From positions 5,881,217 to 5,945,216 of the forward strand of contig JAQFVV010006272.1 in NCBI GenBank assembly GCA_028023455.1: a stretch of 64,000 nucleotides of DNA, given 5' to 3'. Source of the DNA: Epiperipatus broadwayi (lineage: Eukaryota; Onychophora; Udeonychophora; Euonychophora; Peripatidae). This document shows positions 33,091 to 45,109 of this stretch, one piece after another. How positions within the stretch are numbered: position 1 is the stretch's first letter; every line of letters starts with the position of its first letter. The translations under genes were made by a program, and so were the position numbers. The notes under the pieces are model-generated. The model did not search any database. It had not been told where the DNA came from and saw only the letters and a program-made list of their open reading frames with translations.

Positions 33091-35954
33091 TATGGTATGT
33101 ATCCATACATATTTAATTTATAATTAAAAAAAATACTAATATAAGAATTTATAAAAAAAATGTTTGAAATTATGATTATTGAGAAAGTTTGAAGAGAAGT
33201 GTGTTGATGTAGGGTTTGTCTTAGTTGATTAATTTATTGCAGAGAATTGTAAAACAAATTTCAAAGACCATAGACATATTCTTTTACCCCACTTTTGAAT
33301 GAATGTATTACACTATTAATACTTATAGAATTTTATAACTTATACTCTTATGAATCTTTTGCTCAAAAACTTTAAACAAAAGCAGTCATATAATTATATA
33401 TTGATAGTGATTTCTTGTTCAGAAAATCTAGTTTTAAAAAATTAGACTAGATTACTTGTATGTATTATACAATATATTAAGATTTCTGGTGAATATTTTA
33501 TTTAATATTATTAAGTAATTAGTTTATTGAGATTAGATCACTGACAAATAATGAAATCAAGCATTTTTTAATTGTTATAAACCATTAAAAAAATGATTCA
33601 TTCTTATAAAGAATTGTCCAATCATTGGCCCTAATAATTTTTTTGGACTATTTGTGTTTGTGATTTATTTCTAACATATTTACTCAGCTAGATTATCTTT
33701 TGAGAAATTATTTTGACATGATTAAAAATTATCCTCTTTTTATTCTTATTACCCATGTCTAACAATGTTTCAATTTTTGAAGATGAGCATCAAATCCATT
33801 AAAAGCAATATACATGGCATTATTGTTCTATAAAACAAAATTTTTTGATAAGCACTGTCAATCATGCACAATATTCCAGTTAAAACTGGCAGTATGCACC
33901 TTTTAATGAGCATCAATATATTTTTTAATAATAGCATGTTTCAGGAATTTGTAATGGCATTAATGGTTTTTAAAATCAGATATACAAATAGATTTCCCTG
34001 AATGATTTAACCCAATCATGAAGGAGACATTGGATTCTAATGGGTTTTAGATTGATTCCACTTAAAAAAATAGAAACAATAAGTCAGTCATGTGAATTGA
34101 ATGAATTATTGTGCTGTCTGTCATTTAAGCATTTGAATATCATATCATCTCTTGAACAACAAATCTTACAACAAATAAGTGCAATTCTAACAGCAAAGTA
34201 GATACCAGCTATTTAATATGTACTGCTCAAAATATATATTTCTGGAGAAATAATTTTTCGTATGCATATTATAAGAATTTTTCATGTCTTGCTTATTATA
34301 TAAATCAATTTTTTAAACTTGCAAATAACCATCTTGTCTTAATCTGCTAATGAGATGTAAAATGATCTCTTGATATTTTAGTTAAATCAAGGCTATACTA
34401 AAAATATCAATGACTAATCAACTAGGCATATAAAACTGTGATAACCAGATGAAAGCGGTTATCATATTATACATCTGGTTAGCTGATTATCATAAAAGGT
34501 TATTTGAAAGTTTATTAAAATTACTTCTAGTAAATTTGATTTGCGACAGATTTTTATAGATGCATGTTTGAATAATTTTTGCTTATGAAATATTTTATAT
34601 TTTTATTAGTATATATTAAATAACCAATATTTATATAAATGGTTGAAGAAATTAATACAATTTATACTTGTATTATAGTCCAAGACTTCAGCTGATTAAA
34701 TAAAAACTTTGCTAATATCACAAAATAATGTTTCACTCCTAAATGTAAGATTATGGTGATCAGATGAAATGATCATTAACATAAGAGGACATTATTTGCA
34801 ACTTTATTAAAATAATTTCTAGTTAAGTTAACTTATGAAAGATTTTTTTAGTATGTGCATATGAAGAATTATTTTAAAATTATTAGAGAATATTCTGGTC
34901 ATGTTTATTGATGATACACTTAGGGTAAGAGTGTAATGTAATTTTTTTATATATGTGGTTCATATTTAGTAAACCACAAGTTTTAGTTCTCACACTTAAA
35001 ACATGCAATTACATTTTTTTCACTATTTGAAAACTTAAGATTTGAAGTCAGAATGATAAATGTGTATGAGTGAGTGTTAAATAAGAAAAAAAAAATAAGA
35101 TCATATATATCTTAATTAAAAAAAAAACAAAATTGATTTTTAATAAATATTAGTTTATAACTGATGTTATAAGAGATGTAATAATTTCTGATCTAAGAAA
35201 GATAATTGGAAATTGTCTATGAATTTATTAAAAGATGTTAATTATCAATCATGCGAATGCACTTAAGAAACACAGCATTTGTAAGTTAAATTGATATTAT
35301 ATATATATATTCAAAAACATTTAATTTCAATATAGTTCATTAATATTATTTATTAATAAATCATATATAAAATAAAATATATTTAATGTTTTTAAACACT
35401 ATAGTAGGACTAGATTAAAATTAATTTCTACTAAACTTTTATTTTGATTTTATTTAACTATATACTTAAAAAAAGACTATTGCATCAATGTATCAGTCAA
35501 TTTTTTTATTGGTTTTGGAAAATAATATTTTAAAGAATGTGATTTAAATTTAGCTCGTCACAATTCTTTCTTTGAATTGATAGTTTTTATAAACTGCAAT
35601 TTGAGGTTTTTTTCCCCAAATCCATGCTTACAAAAAGATAAAAGTTTAAAGGGAGATTGTCATTTAGTGGTATTATCAAGAACGTAATTGAAAATTGTAC
35701 TTTTGAACACTGAAAATGTTAAGATTTTTTTTAAAGTTTTTGTATTATATATTGATTCTTTATAATATGTTATTTTTGGAAATATTGATCCAGAAATTTG
35801 CTATTCAATAATATTAGCATCATTATATTAAGAGTTGTCATCTCAAGAATTTAGTAAAGAATTTGTTGGACAGAATTGATTTTGTATTTACAATGATAGT
35901 CTCAATGTATGTTAGGTTTTTCCCAGTTTAGAATGTTATTTTTATTGTCCATAG
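33091..35954. other. AT-rich DNA with one local direct duplication
   Basis: Two related ~130-bp segments at about 34430-34580 and 34755-34880 share CAGATGAAA, TTATTAAAATTACTTCTAGT and a GCAT...TGAATAATTTT end. Otherwise nothing recognised. Confidence 0.4.
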
Positions 35955-36083
35955 CCTTTTACTGGATTTGCATCCTTGATATCTTGTTCTTCTCAAAGCC
36001 CGAAGGATAATTATACTTCAAAGAGAATTAATCTCAAGCAAAATTTGCAGCAAATATTTATATATTTTAATATGGATTTGTAA
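35955..36083 (+). CDS. Weak candidate terminal exon
   Basis: An acceptor-like TTTTTATTGTCCATAG is followed by 42 stop-free codons beginning PFTGFASLISCSSQSPKDNY and ending at TAA 36081. The other two frames close sooner. No donor, homology or poly(A) context supports it further, so it may be chance. Confidence 0.2.
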   Translation, partial: PFTGFASLISCSSQSPKDNYTSKRINLKQNLQQIFIYFNMDL

Positions 36084-37847
36084 TACCTTTAAAACTTTTT
36101 TTTTTTATCTCTGTATAGATTATCAAATTTTTAAATCTTTTTTTATTTTGAACTCTTTTCTTACAATTAAATTTATTTGCAATTTCTTGGAATTGTTGGA
36201 TATTATTTTTCACAAATCTATAATTTTTCATAGTGATTTGCTCTGCTCTGAAAATTTGATTATTAATTTGAATTTTTTTATTATTTGTTTTTGCTTTTGA
36301 TGAAAACAGAAGTCATTGAGCAATGTCAGTCAGTACTGTGCATAATTTTTCATGTTTTATAGTTTATTATTTGAATTAAGAAGACAATATGAAATGTATG
36401 TTCAGTTTTGTGTTTCAGAGGTATCAAATGAATGGATTCACACACACACACAAAACACTTAATAGGTTTTTTAATAATCTAAGATGGAATCATAGAGATT
36501 GGTTTAAATAATAAATGTATATCATAAGTAAACTTTTGTCATTTAGGCAGTTAGGCCAATTTAAGAAAATTTAATTCAATGTATATATTCAATTTCTAAA
36601 TACTATTAAAGCATTTTCTCCAGAAGTGAGTATTTTTTATTTAAAAGTTAAATCAGTAGTTCGATACAAGTGAAGGAAAAATAAAACTACTTAGAATTCT
36701 AAATTTTTAACATAAGTAAATTTTATTAATTGTAAAATTTATCTTCAAAAAATAGTTTTTTGTGGTGAGGGAGGGAAGGAAAATTGATTAATGCTAAAAT
36801 ATCAAAATTAATATATCTTTATCATTACTGCTAGCTTCTTTATATTTTTAAAAATTATTCTTCATTCTGTGTGATTAAGCTTTCAACTTATACCATTTTT
36901 TGCACTTAGTTATATATCTTCTTTTAATCTTTTTTTCTTTAAAAAAAAGCCAGGTTAAGTCTTCATTTCACACATCTCATTGCATTAATTTAACTCATTC
37001 AAATGAAAATCATAATCTGCAAAAATATGCAATAACACAAGAGGGATTACTAAATAGTGACATTGGAATTTAGTTTAATAAATTGGTAGCATAGAATTCA
37101 AAATCAGGAAATTAATTTGATTGAACTTAAATCCTTGTTTTTCCATTTTGTTTTGCATTATAAAAATTAATTAAAACTAAGTTATTAACTCTGGATAATG
37201 ATTGAACAACTAGGTTTAAATTCAAATAGTCATTATTATTTCAATAACTGAGTTAGAAATAGTAATTTTTTAAAATGTGATTAATAAAAAATATAAAAAT
37301 TTTTTTTTAAGAAAATAAAAAACATTTGGTTTAAACCAGAGAATCTGCTTTAAAAATTCTATTTAATACTGAATAACATTATCACTCATACTTTAAACTT
37401 TTCATTAAATATTTTCCATTTTATATCTACAATTTTTATTAATTTTTTATGTTCATGCATGATATTATAATTATTTATTTTCATATAATTTATTTCAAAA
37501 CAGTCTTCAAATACGTTATATATCTTGCTTTCTTTTAATATACTTTTATTGGATTTCATGATGATTTTATATATTCTCTTTTTAACACTCATTTCTCCTA
37601 CCATGGATATTATTTTATTAGGAGACCTCCCCCCATATGATGTTATTTTACAACAATGGCTTCTGTATCATGCTACTTATGAAATTATTTTATTTATGAT
37701 TGTGAACCTGAGGCATGTTGGTTTATATGCATTTATCTTTTTTTTTTTTTTAACATTTGCTAAATTCAGGAATTTATTTTTTGAATATTCATTTAATAAT
37801 TTTCTACTAATATATGTTAATTAAATTTTCATGAATTTTTTTTTTAG
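36084..37847. other. AT-rich DNA, nothing recognised
   Basis: Includes a short (CA)n run at about 36438-36452. The open frames at 37386-37824 are A/T-rich and lack support. Confidence 0.4.
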
Positions 37848-37896
37848 GAGTGCAAGAAAAACAGTTAAAATTGTTAGAAATTGTTGAGAAATTGCA
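37848..37896 (+). CDS. Candidate 49-nt internal micro-exon
   Basis: A strong acceptor (TTTTTTTTTTTAG, AG at 37846-37847) and a consensus donor (CA|GTAAGTATTGAG, GT at 37897) bracket 49 nt. Only one frame is open: VQEKQLKLLEIVEKL plus Q or H completed by the next exon. The a/d spacing of hydrophobic residues suggests a coiled coil. Phases are 2 at both ends. No neighbouring exon was found within several kilobases, so it would belong to a gene with long introns. The splice signals are the main evidence. Confidence 0.4.
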
Positions 37897-38055
37897 GTAA
37901 GTATTGAGATATTTTATAATTCTGATTTTTTTTTAAAATTATATATAAATGTCCTTTTCAGAAGTTAGCTGTGTTTTATAGTGAGGCTTAAAATTTATCA
38001 TTATCTTTTAACCACACTTTTACAAAAGATTTAATTTATTCTAGTGGTAAATTAA

Positions 38056-39731
38056 TGTAATGTCTTTATATTATTTTAAAATTAAAATAAAGGGGAAAAT
38101 AAATCTTAAATAAAATTGATTTGTTAAAGACTAAAAGAACATTAAAAGAGTTATGTTTAACATATATATTCGCGGAGATGGAAAACTTTTTTTTTAAAAA
38201 AAAAAAAATGTTTAAAAGTAAGAAATCTTTTAAAAAAGTAAAGATCTAAAGATTAGTACTTTTAGTAAAAAGTTATATAAAAGAAAATACAAATAAATGT
38301 TAATTAATTTATATTTTAAGAATCATGTTTAATCTTAGTAAATGGAAATGATTGTTTTATTAATTAAATGTAAAGCAAACTAGCCTTTTGGGCAAATAAA
38401 TAATAATGGTCAGATAAGAGAATGAAATTAAAGATTGACCAATGGAAGCACCAAGCCATGCACGGGTCAGAATGGAAAACATCTGGACCTTAGATAAGAG
38501 TCTATAAAAGTATAAAAGAGAAAATTATTGAATTTGTCAGTTGTTGTTGTTGTGTTAATGTGACTGTTGATCTTGCTGCTGTATTGCGGACTCTGTGATG
38601 TAGGGGTCTTGTAATAAAGAGTTTTTCTTTGCATGCACCAGCTGACGCCTCCCGATGACAGTTCCTGACCAAATGAATGGCTTGTAGTGGTTACGTTTCT
38701 TAAGAAACTTTAGCAAAAAATATGATCAGCGATGGATTTCATAATTCTGGAGAAATCACCAAGATCTCTCATGGAAAGTATGAACTTTTATCAATTGAAC
38801 TTTAGATGGCTGCATAGATTTTTTAAGTTTGGGGTTAGGTCATTGGTGTTAATTTCAGACTATTTGTCTTGTAGTTGAGTCGATGCTACTAGAGAGATAT
38901 ATGAGTGTTTATATCAATGTAATGGGAAGTGTGTTAGCATACAGGGCAATGTGCCCAACTGAATGCATGACCCAAAGATGTAGTCATTGCGTTGCAATGG
39001 ACGCAGATGTATTTCCTGTGACATTGATCCCCTTTCACTCTATGGATAAGGAATATAAGTCAGCAAAAGTACCGCTCTCCCTCCATACATAGCATTTTAC
39101 TTAAATGTTTTATAAAGATGATTCCTTCGCCAGACAGGCACACATTCCTGTACTGGATGAGGATCATTTCTTTTAAATAATATCATGCTGCAGACACACA
39201 TTCCTGTCAGCATGATTTTATGCTAACATCTTCATATTGCATTGGTTGCGTCTGTATATCAGGAAGCGAACATTGGTTTAGCTACAAACTTTTAGCCTGA
39301 GATTAAACATTTTGAAAAGTTTTAATTGCGTAATCTATGTAGCTTATTGATACTAAACATTTTAAAATAAAAATATTATTAAAATGTCCATCTGTGCGGA
39401 CTTACTAAAATAATTTAAATTTAAAATTAATAATAAAATACCATAGTAACAAATTAATTTATTTCTCAAATTTAAATTTATATATATGTGCATGAATAAA
39501 TCTTCTTGTGTGATAATTACTGGCAGTGACTTATTTTATTTTTTTATCTTTTAAATATTGAAATCTCAGCTATTCCTTGAGCTAGTGGCATGGCCTAACG
39601 GTCAATAATAATATAAAATTAGATCTTAACAAGAATTATCTGCCTACATTATAAATTTTCTAGGTTCGAATAGCCTAGTGGCGCCCTGTACGGCAGATAC
39701 GGTAAGAGTCAAAAATTTCCCGACCATTATA
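38056..39731 (+). mobile_element. Family A repeat copy 3, probable solo LTR (diverged)
   Basis: The 5' end is diverged (TGTAATG at 38056 is the likely start). From the TTCGCGGAGAT word at 38168 onward it is collinear with copies 1 and 2. TATAAAAG occurs twice in tandem (38503-38518) and AATAAA at 38613-38618 lies ~110 bp downstream. The R/U5-like region has GTATTGCGGACTCTG. The 3' end shows CTAGGTTCGAATAGCCTAG, a T-arm-like hairpin, then TGGCGCC and GGTAAGAG. No target duplication is visible. Confidence 0.6.
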
Positions 39732-40789
39732 CTATAAACACCAGAAAATGATAGTTTATCTTTAATTCAAAAACATTTAGCTTTTGAAGATATCATTTAA
39801 CCAGTAAATTAAAATCATATAGGCTAATTAATAATAATCATATGCTCAAGAGTTCAAAATGATATAAGTATTTATAATGTTATTATTTCTAATATATAAA
39901 CTTATTGAAAATAAAAACATGAATATTATTATTTGTTAATATTTATTTGTTTAATATAATAAACTTTATTTAATTTACACTTGAAAAAAATAATTTTATT
40001 TAAAGTATGTTTGTGTGTGAAAAGTGTGTTTTAAGAAAATTTATAATATTTCTATGTGATTTAGTCATTTTTTTTTTATGGATGCATTCATATGTTATTA
40101 TTTTTCAAGATTTTTTTTTCTTTTTTTTATTTTAAAAAAAGATGGTGTTATGATATTTTAACATATTGATTGCCAATAAAAATATATTTGCCATTCGAGA
40201 TTTTTTTCCAAGTATCAACAGCGAGTTCATTCATTATTGGTAATTATCAGCCTAGTCATAGCAGATAAATGCTATTCCTGAGCATGCATTACAAAAAAAC
40301 AACATATTATTAGGAATTGCCAATAATTAGAAAACCAATTACAAGTGAGTCTAAATGACAAGTTACGTTTTTTGTCTGTTTAAAAAAAACAGAAGTGATT
40401 AATAATTATGTCAAATATAACAGAATTTATAAAGTATAATTCACAAAAACACACACAGAAAATATTATTAAATATTAAAATAAATAAAGAAAAGGATTTG
40501 GAATAATTATTCAAATAGTGTACTATGCTAGTGCAGATATCTTTTTATATTTTACATAGTAATAATGTATTTCATGGTGTTTTTTTTTATTTTTTATTTT
40601 TCCATAATATTTAAAAATGCTTCATTGGATGTTCATTTTTAATGATAGAATTATGAATTTTAAATGATAAAGTCATTTGTTCTATTTTTTGTGGGCATGA
40701 TAATATTTTATAGGCAATCAAAATTATTTTTAGAATCTTAAAACACAACCTTTGGTTTTCTTAACCATGTACATATTATTTATATGGAT
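39732..40789. other. AT-rich DNA, nothing recognised
   Basis: Simple sequence between family A copy 3 and the family D 3' LTR. Confidence 0.4.
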
Positions 40790-41187
40790 TGTAACTGATT
40801 TCTTTGATCACACCAGTTGGAGTGATATTTATAACATTACTATTTATTTATTTTTATATTTTAACAGTAATAATTTTTACAATTTTAAAACACCATTATA
40901 CAAGCAGAGGAGTTAATATCATCAATATATTTACGTATTAACCATACCAACGGCCAGACCAAGATTGTATAAAAATATGCAAACTATGGCCACCTTTTAA
41001 GACTATTGCACTTGCTTCATAACTGCAGGAAGCAAAATATTTACTCTTGTGGATACTTTTATTTATACTGGGGAGAAACCACAGGTGCCATCCAGCCAAT
41101 TTGACTGACATACCCATGAAAGAAGGTATTATACACCTTAAGTGTTTGATTCCATGCCTAGCCCAAATGAACAAGAAACTTATTTAA
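40790..41187 (-). repeat. Family D 3' LTR, distal part
   Basis: Matches 49504-49905, including TTGTATAAAAATAT, ATTTATACTGGGGA and CCATGAAAGAAGGTATTA. Continues at 45110 after a 3.9-kb interruption. Confidence 0.75.
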
Positions 41188-41374
41188 TTTGCTTCATGGC
41201 TTTGGTGCCACGTTGAATTTTTAAAAAACTGACTTGAAACACAATCTTCACAATAACTTCAGTTTTAATAATGTTATTAAAACAGGCAAAACTCTTCATA
41301 CAGTAGTACCACTCAGTGCAAGCCAGAGTAATCAATGGATGCCAGGAGGCTTGTGCATAAAATCCCTATCTGGT

Positions 41375-41430
41375 GCCATTTCCAGACTAATTTCTGGCTT
41401 ATAGCCTTCGTCATTGAGAAACCTTGATCT
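41375..41430 (-). ncRNA. Hammerhead motif, family B copy 4 (minus arm)
   Basis: On minus: ATGACGA (C3 to A), helix II GGC-tataa-GCC, GAAAT, TA, GTC, TGGA. One core change; part of helix I is shortened. Confidence 0.5.
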
Positions 41431-41566
41431 GAGAGTACTGCACCTAGATCTTAGGATCTAATGCAACCCTCCAGCAGCCACCTTTTATCTCTACTTAACT
41501 ACAAGACTGAGAGAATAAAATTGAAAACACAATATAGATCCTAAGATCTAGGTGCAGTGCTTTCAG

Positions 41567-41625
41567 ATCCAAGGCTCCTCACTGACGAAGGCCACATGCC
41601 AGAAATTAGACTGGGGATATTGGAT
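41567..41625 (+). ncRNA. Hammerhead motif, family B copy 4 (plus arm)
   Basis: ATCCAA, CTCCTCA, CTGACGA (intact CUGANGA, 41582-41588), helix II GGC-cacat-GCC, GAAA (intact), TTA, GAC in place of GTC (U16.1 lost), TGGGGA, TTGGAT. Helix I pairs in two segments of six. Only the cleavage triplet is damaged. Confidence 0.6.
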
Positions 41626-42659
41626 GAGTAACCACTAGATAGAGATTTTATGCACAAACCTTCTGGCATCTATTGATTACTCTGGCTTGCACAGGGTGGC
41701 ATTATTATATGGAGAGTTTTGCCTGTTTTAATAACAGTTATGAGCAAGCATAAGAAATGGTGATCATGTGATGTTTAGTGTTTTAATAATGTTAGAGCAA
41801 AAAACTTTACATTGATAGAAACTAGAAAAACTAAGGAAAACAATAAGGCTAGGATAAATAGTGATTACTATTAAAAAAGTAAGAATAGAAAAAAGAAATT
41901 TTACCATCTGAAATAATTATTACTTTATTATTTGTTCATAATTTCTAATTTATCATTAATTAAGTTTAAATTATATCTTTATTGATAATTTCTTTGTATT
42001 CCTCACAAAATTTTCATTCAAACCATATATAATACTTACTTGAGATAATCCATAGCTTCAGAATCTGCATAAGAATTCTTCAATTTTATCTTGTACCCCA
42101 AAAGTTAACAAATCTCAAGGCATCTACAAGAAAAAGATTCATCCAAATAAAAGATACAAAATAAATCATTCCCAGAAGGTAGATATGCATTTGTCATCAT
42201 AGCAATTTGCTTCTTGTCTATCCAAAACTAGAAATTGAAGGCTACTGTCTGTATCAATGATAAAATAAGTTTCATCTCTTCATTTTATATTTTTTGTGTA
42301 CACCAGAGATATTTATATTCTTTATGCACATCAGTGATGTTATCATGTTATATTTATTGTCCCACGGAGATATAATTTTTTTGCTTGTAGCTCATTTGCT
42401 AGCTATAGACTTGAAAATAATGATATGCAAGATGTGGCACAACTACTGACTCTACAGCATGAGTATCAAGAAATAGACAAGAATCAGGATTTGATTCTTT
42501 GCCTGCATACAATTCCATGTGGTATACATACTCATTGTGGCTATCACCACATACATCACTTGAAACTTTTTTATTGGTTTTAAGAGTTTATATTTTCATA
42601 TGGTACTATATGTAATATAGGGAGCATACCAATAGCTCAAATAAATTCTTAATTGATAA

Positions 42660-42930
42660 GTGCGGTAAGAGAAAATATTTAAAATCTCTATGTAGAACAC
42701 TCCTATTTCCAGATCAATTGGTTTCAAGCTTTTGGCTCACCTCAGTGAGGAGCTAGAATATTCAGACACTAGATCTAAAATGTCAACTCAAAACCCAGCA
42801 CTTATTTAATACGTTACATTTAAGTAGAAACTCTGAAATTTTCAGACATGAAAATGTCTTTAACTCCAGCTATCTAATTTAAATAGCTATATGGGACTGA
42901 ACCAAATTCAGATCTACCATATATTAACCT
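42660..42930 (-). mobile_element. Diverged family B relative with hammerhead-like block
   Basis: Collinear with minus-oriented family B (AATCTCTATGTAG, GTGAGGAGC, then ATAGCTATATGGGACTGA at the far end). On minus the block reads CTCCTCA, CTGAGGT, helix II GAGCC-aaaa-GCTT, GAAAC and later GATC, TGG. A9 is U, and helix III cannot be closed convincingly. An older member or a sister family. Confidence 0.45.
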
Positions 42931-43259
42931 TTTCACTTGCAAAGCAGCCATATTGAATATTTAAAAAATTATGTTAGCCACAAATTTTATCATAATTTAA
43001 GTTTGTATTATTCAAAAATGAGATAATATATTGTTTGAAACATAAAACACCAAAGAATGTAATTTAAGCTGAAAAAAATATAATCATTGATATTCAAAGT
43101 AATGAAAAAAAGAATAAAAGTTAATATTTCTAATAATTATTTTCATATTATTTCATAAATTCAAGATTACCATGCATAAATGTTAAAAGTATAATTTTGT
43201 TATAGGTTAGTTGGATTCATCATAAAATTTCTAAAAAATTGTTATATAATAATACTTAC

Positions 43260-43348
43260 CTAAGGTAATCCATCATTTGAACATTTTGTAGAATAAAGAC
43301 ATTAGTACCTTTCATTTTTCCTAGTAGTCCTTCAAAATGTATTTCCAT
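43260..43348 (-). CDS. Exon-like open segment with consensus donor
   Basis: On minus, ATG at 43348 opens 29 stop-free codons, MEIHFEGLLGKMKGTNVFIL then QNVQMMDYL, ending in AG|GTAAGTATT, a strong donor. The block at about 42040-42110 ends similarly (AMDYLK before GTAAGTATT) but has a stop. No in-frame acceptor precedes the ATG. It lies inside the insertion in an old LTR, so it may be a captured or transposon-borne fragment, not a host exon. Confidence 0.3.
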
Positions 43349-45109
43349 ACAGGGTTTGCAATGAATATGTCATCCCTAATAACATCCCTTATAACAAGTA
43401 ATTAATATTGATCAATAATTAGTATAATTTGAATATTATAATAAAGAATTTCAATAATGTTTGTAATTTATTAAAAATTACTACTAATATAGTCACTATA
43501 CACAAAATAAAATAATAAAATAAAAAGTGAATGAAATACTAAATTCATTATAGAGTTTAGCTTGAAGTACAGAAGTTAGTAGTTTACAATCAGTGTGATT
43601 TAGTATTATTTATCCTATCTTGATAGATTTTGAGAGCTCATATTGCTTCATGCTTTTATGACCATAAATTTAGTAATAGCTTCATCAGCTTTGAAATTTA
43701 CATTGCAGTAATGTATAACCAAATGCAGACAAGACATAGAAAAATCTAAATCAGATCATAATATTTGTAAAATATATTTTATCTTTATCTCATATCACCT
43801 AATTCATATACAGGACATCTGGACTCAAGCCCACATCATACCAAAAAATGCAGATAATTCACTAGATAATTTACACAATCACGAGCTATTTTTTTGATCA
43901 GCGTAAAATGTTAGTTTCAATAATAATTTTTTTCGGGTATTTTTTATCAAATATAAATTCAAATAATAATTAAAAAATATATTCAAATAATAATTAAAAA
44001 ATATATAAAAATAACTACTTACTATCTGCTCCCAGTAACGTTTTTTCAACTAAGAACATTGGTGAAATCTTGTATTTTTTCTGATGTAAATTTCAGAGCA
44101 AATTCAGTTCCGTTAAAAATGAAAAAACTGAGAGAAAGACACAACTTGATCACAAAAATTGTAAAATTTTTAATTTTTATCATAGAAAAATGAAACTTAC
44201 CTTTTCTGAAACTAGAAAGAAAGATGGAAATGAAGATGTAAAAAATGCATGCGTAGAATATGTAGATTTCTGGTAATTTTAATCTGAAACCGGATGTTGA
44301 CAATTTGAAAATTTCAGATTGCATTAAGTGAGCATAAGTACAAACAGGTTTTAATAGCCTTAGCATAGCCAAGGCCTATATGGTACTATGTCCCAGTAAA
44401 TTTTGTGATTGTTTTATCAACTGCAACCTTTCTGTATATCTGATAATCAGTCTTAAAATTTACATTGCACTGCTCTACAATACCTTAATTTTATATATAA
44501 AAATTATTTGTTATATAAACACAGACATGCAAGTGCAAACGCTAACACACTACAAATATAAGATTGCTTCAAACTTGGATCAGATCCTCAAAATTACATT
44601 ATACATAAGCCACTTTTGTTATATTTGAATACAAATATACTGTACAATTTAAATACTACACAGATCCACTAATACAAATGCAAACACATTAATAAATTGT
44701 ACCATTTATAAAATAATTAAAAAAAATTTAAAATAATACTATTCAAATAATTAAAAAATTAAAAATGAATACTTATGACTGATTTTCTGCAATTTTTTTT
44801 CATCAGGATGAAGGCCTTGAAATTAGAATGATTAGAGTATTTTTAAAATCCATTTCAATAACTAGACTGGCCGATAAGAAAATTCTGCCTTTGTCTTTAT
44901 CATGCAATCTGGTAAACTGAGCAGAAAAAAAAATTAAATGAACCTATTAATAAAAATTTAAATTTTGTCCGATTTTAACTTGGATACTCCATTTTAAAGA
45001 GGAAATAAAACAGCAGTGACTTCTGGAATTTTTGTAAACGTCATGCGTATTGTTTTCCTGTAATTTTAAAAACACAGAATTTCAACAAATCACTACAGAT
45101 AGTCAAGGC

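Larger units (their letters stand above)
41263..41794. mobile_element. Family B copy 4: foldback with 14-bp target-site duplication
   Basis: TTTTAATAATGTTA flanks the insert at 41263-41276 and 41781-41794. The 504-bp insert is a near-symmetric foldback: minus arm to about 41533, plus arm from about 41535, each with a hammerhead block. The left end TTAAAACAGGCAAAAC is the same as in copy 3, and the right end ATCATGTGATGTTTAGTG is also the same family terminus. Confidence 0.85.
41188..45109. mobile_element. 3.9-kb insertion splitting the family D 3' LTR
   Basis: Comparison with the intact right LTR (49885-49930) shows that the LTR breaks after TTATTTAATTT and resumes at TTAACTTAGGC, with TTAATTT/TTAACTT as a possible duplicated target. 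The insert contains family B copy 4, a diverged B relative (42660-42930), and several similar blocks ending in splice-donor-like GTAAGT on minus (42036, 43260, 44018). No transposase or RT was recognised in it. Confidence 0.5.

Noticed and set aside
37525-37824. 99-codon hydrophobic plus frame
   Set aside because: Phe/Ile/Leu-rich translation of T-rich DNA with no start context or homology; likely chance.
43675-43705. TCATCAG (CTGATGA on minus) as a ribozyme core
   Set aside because: No stem II, no GAAA in place, not in a repeat.
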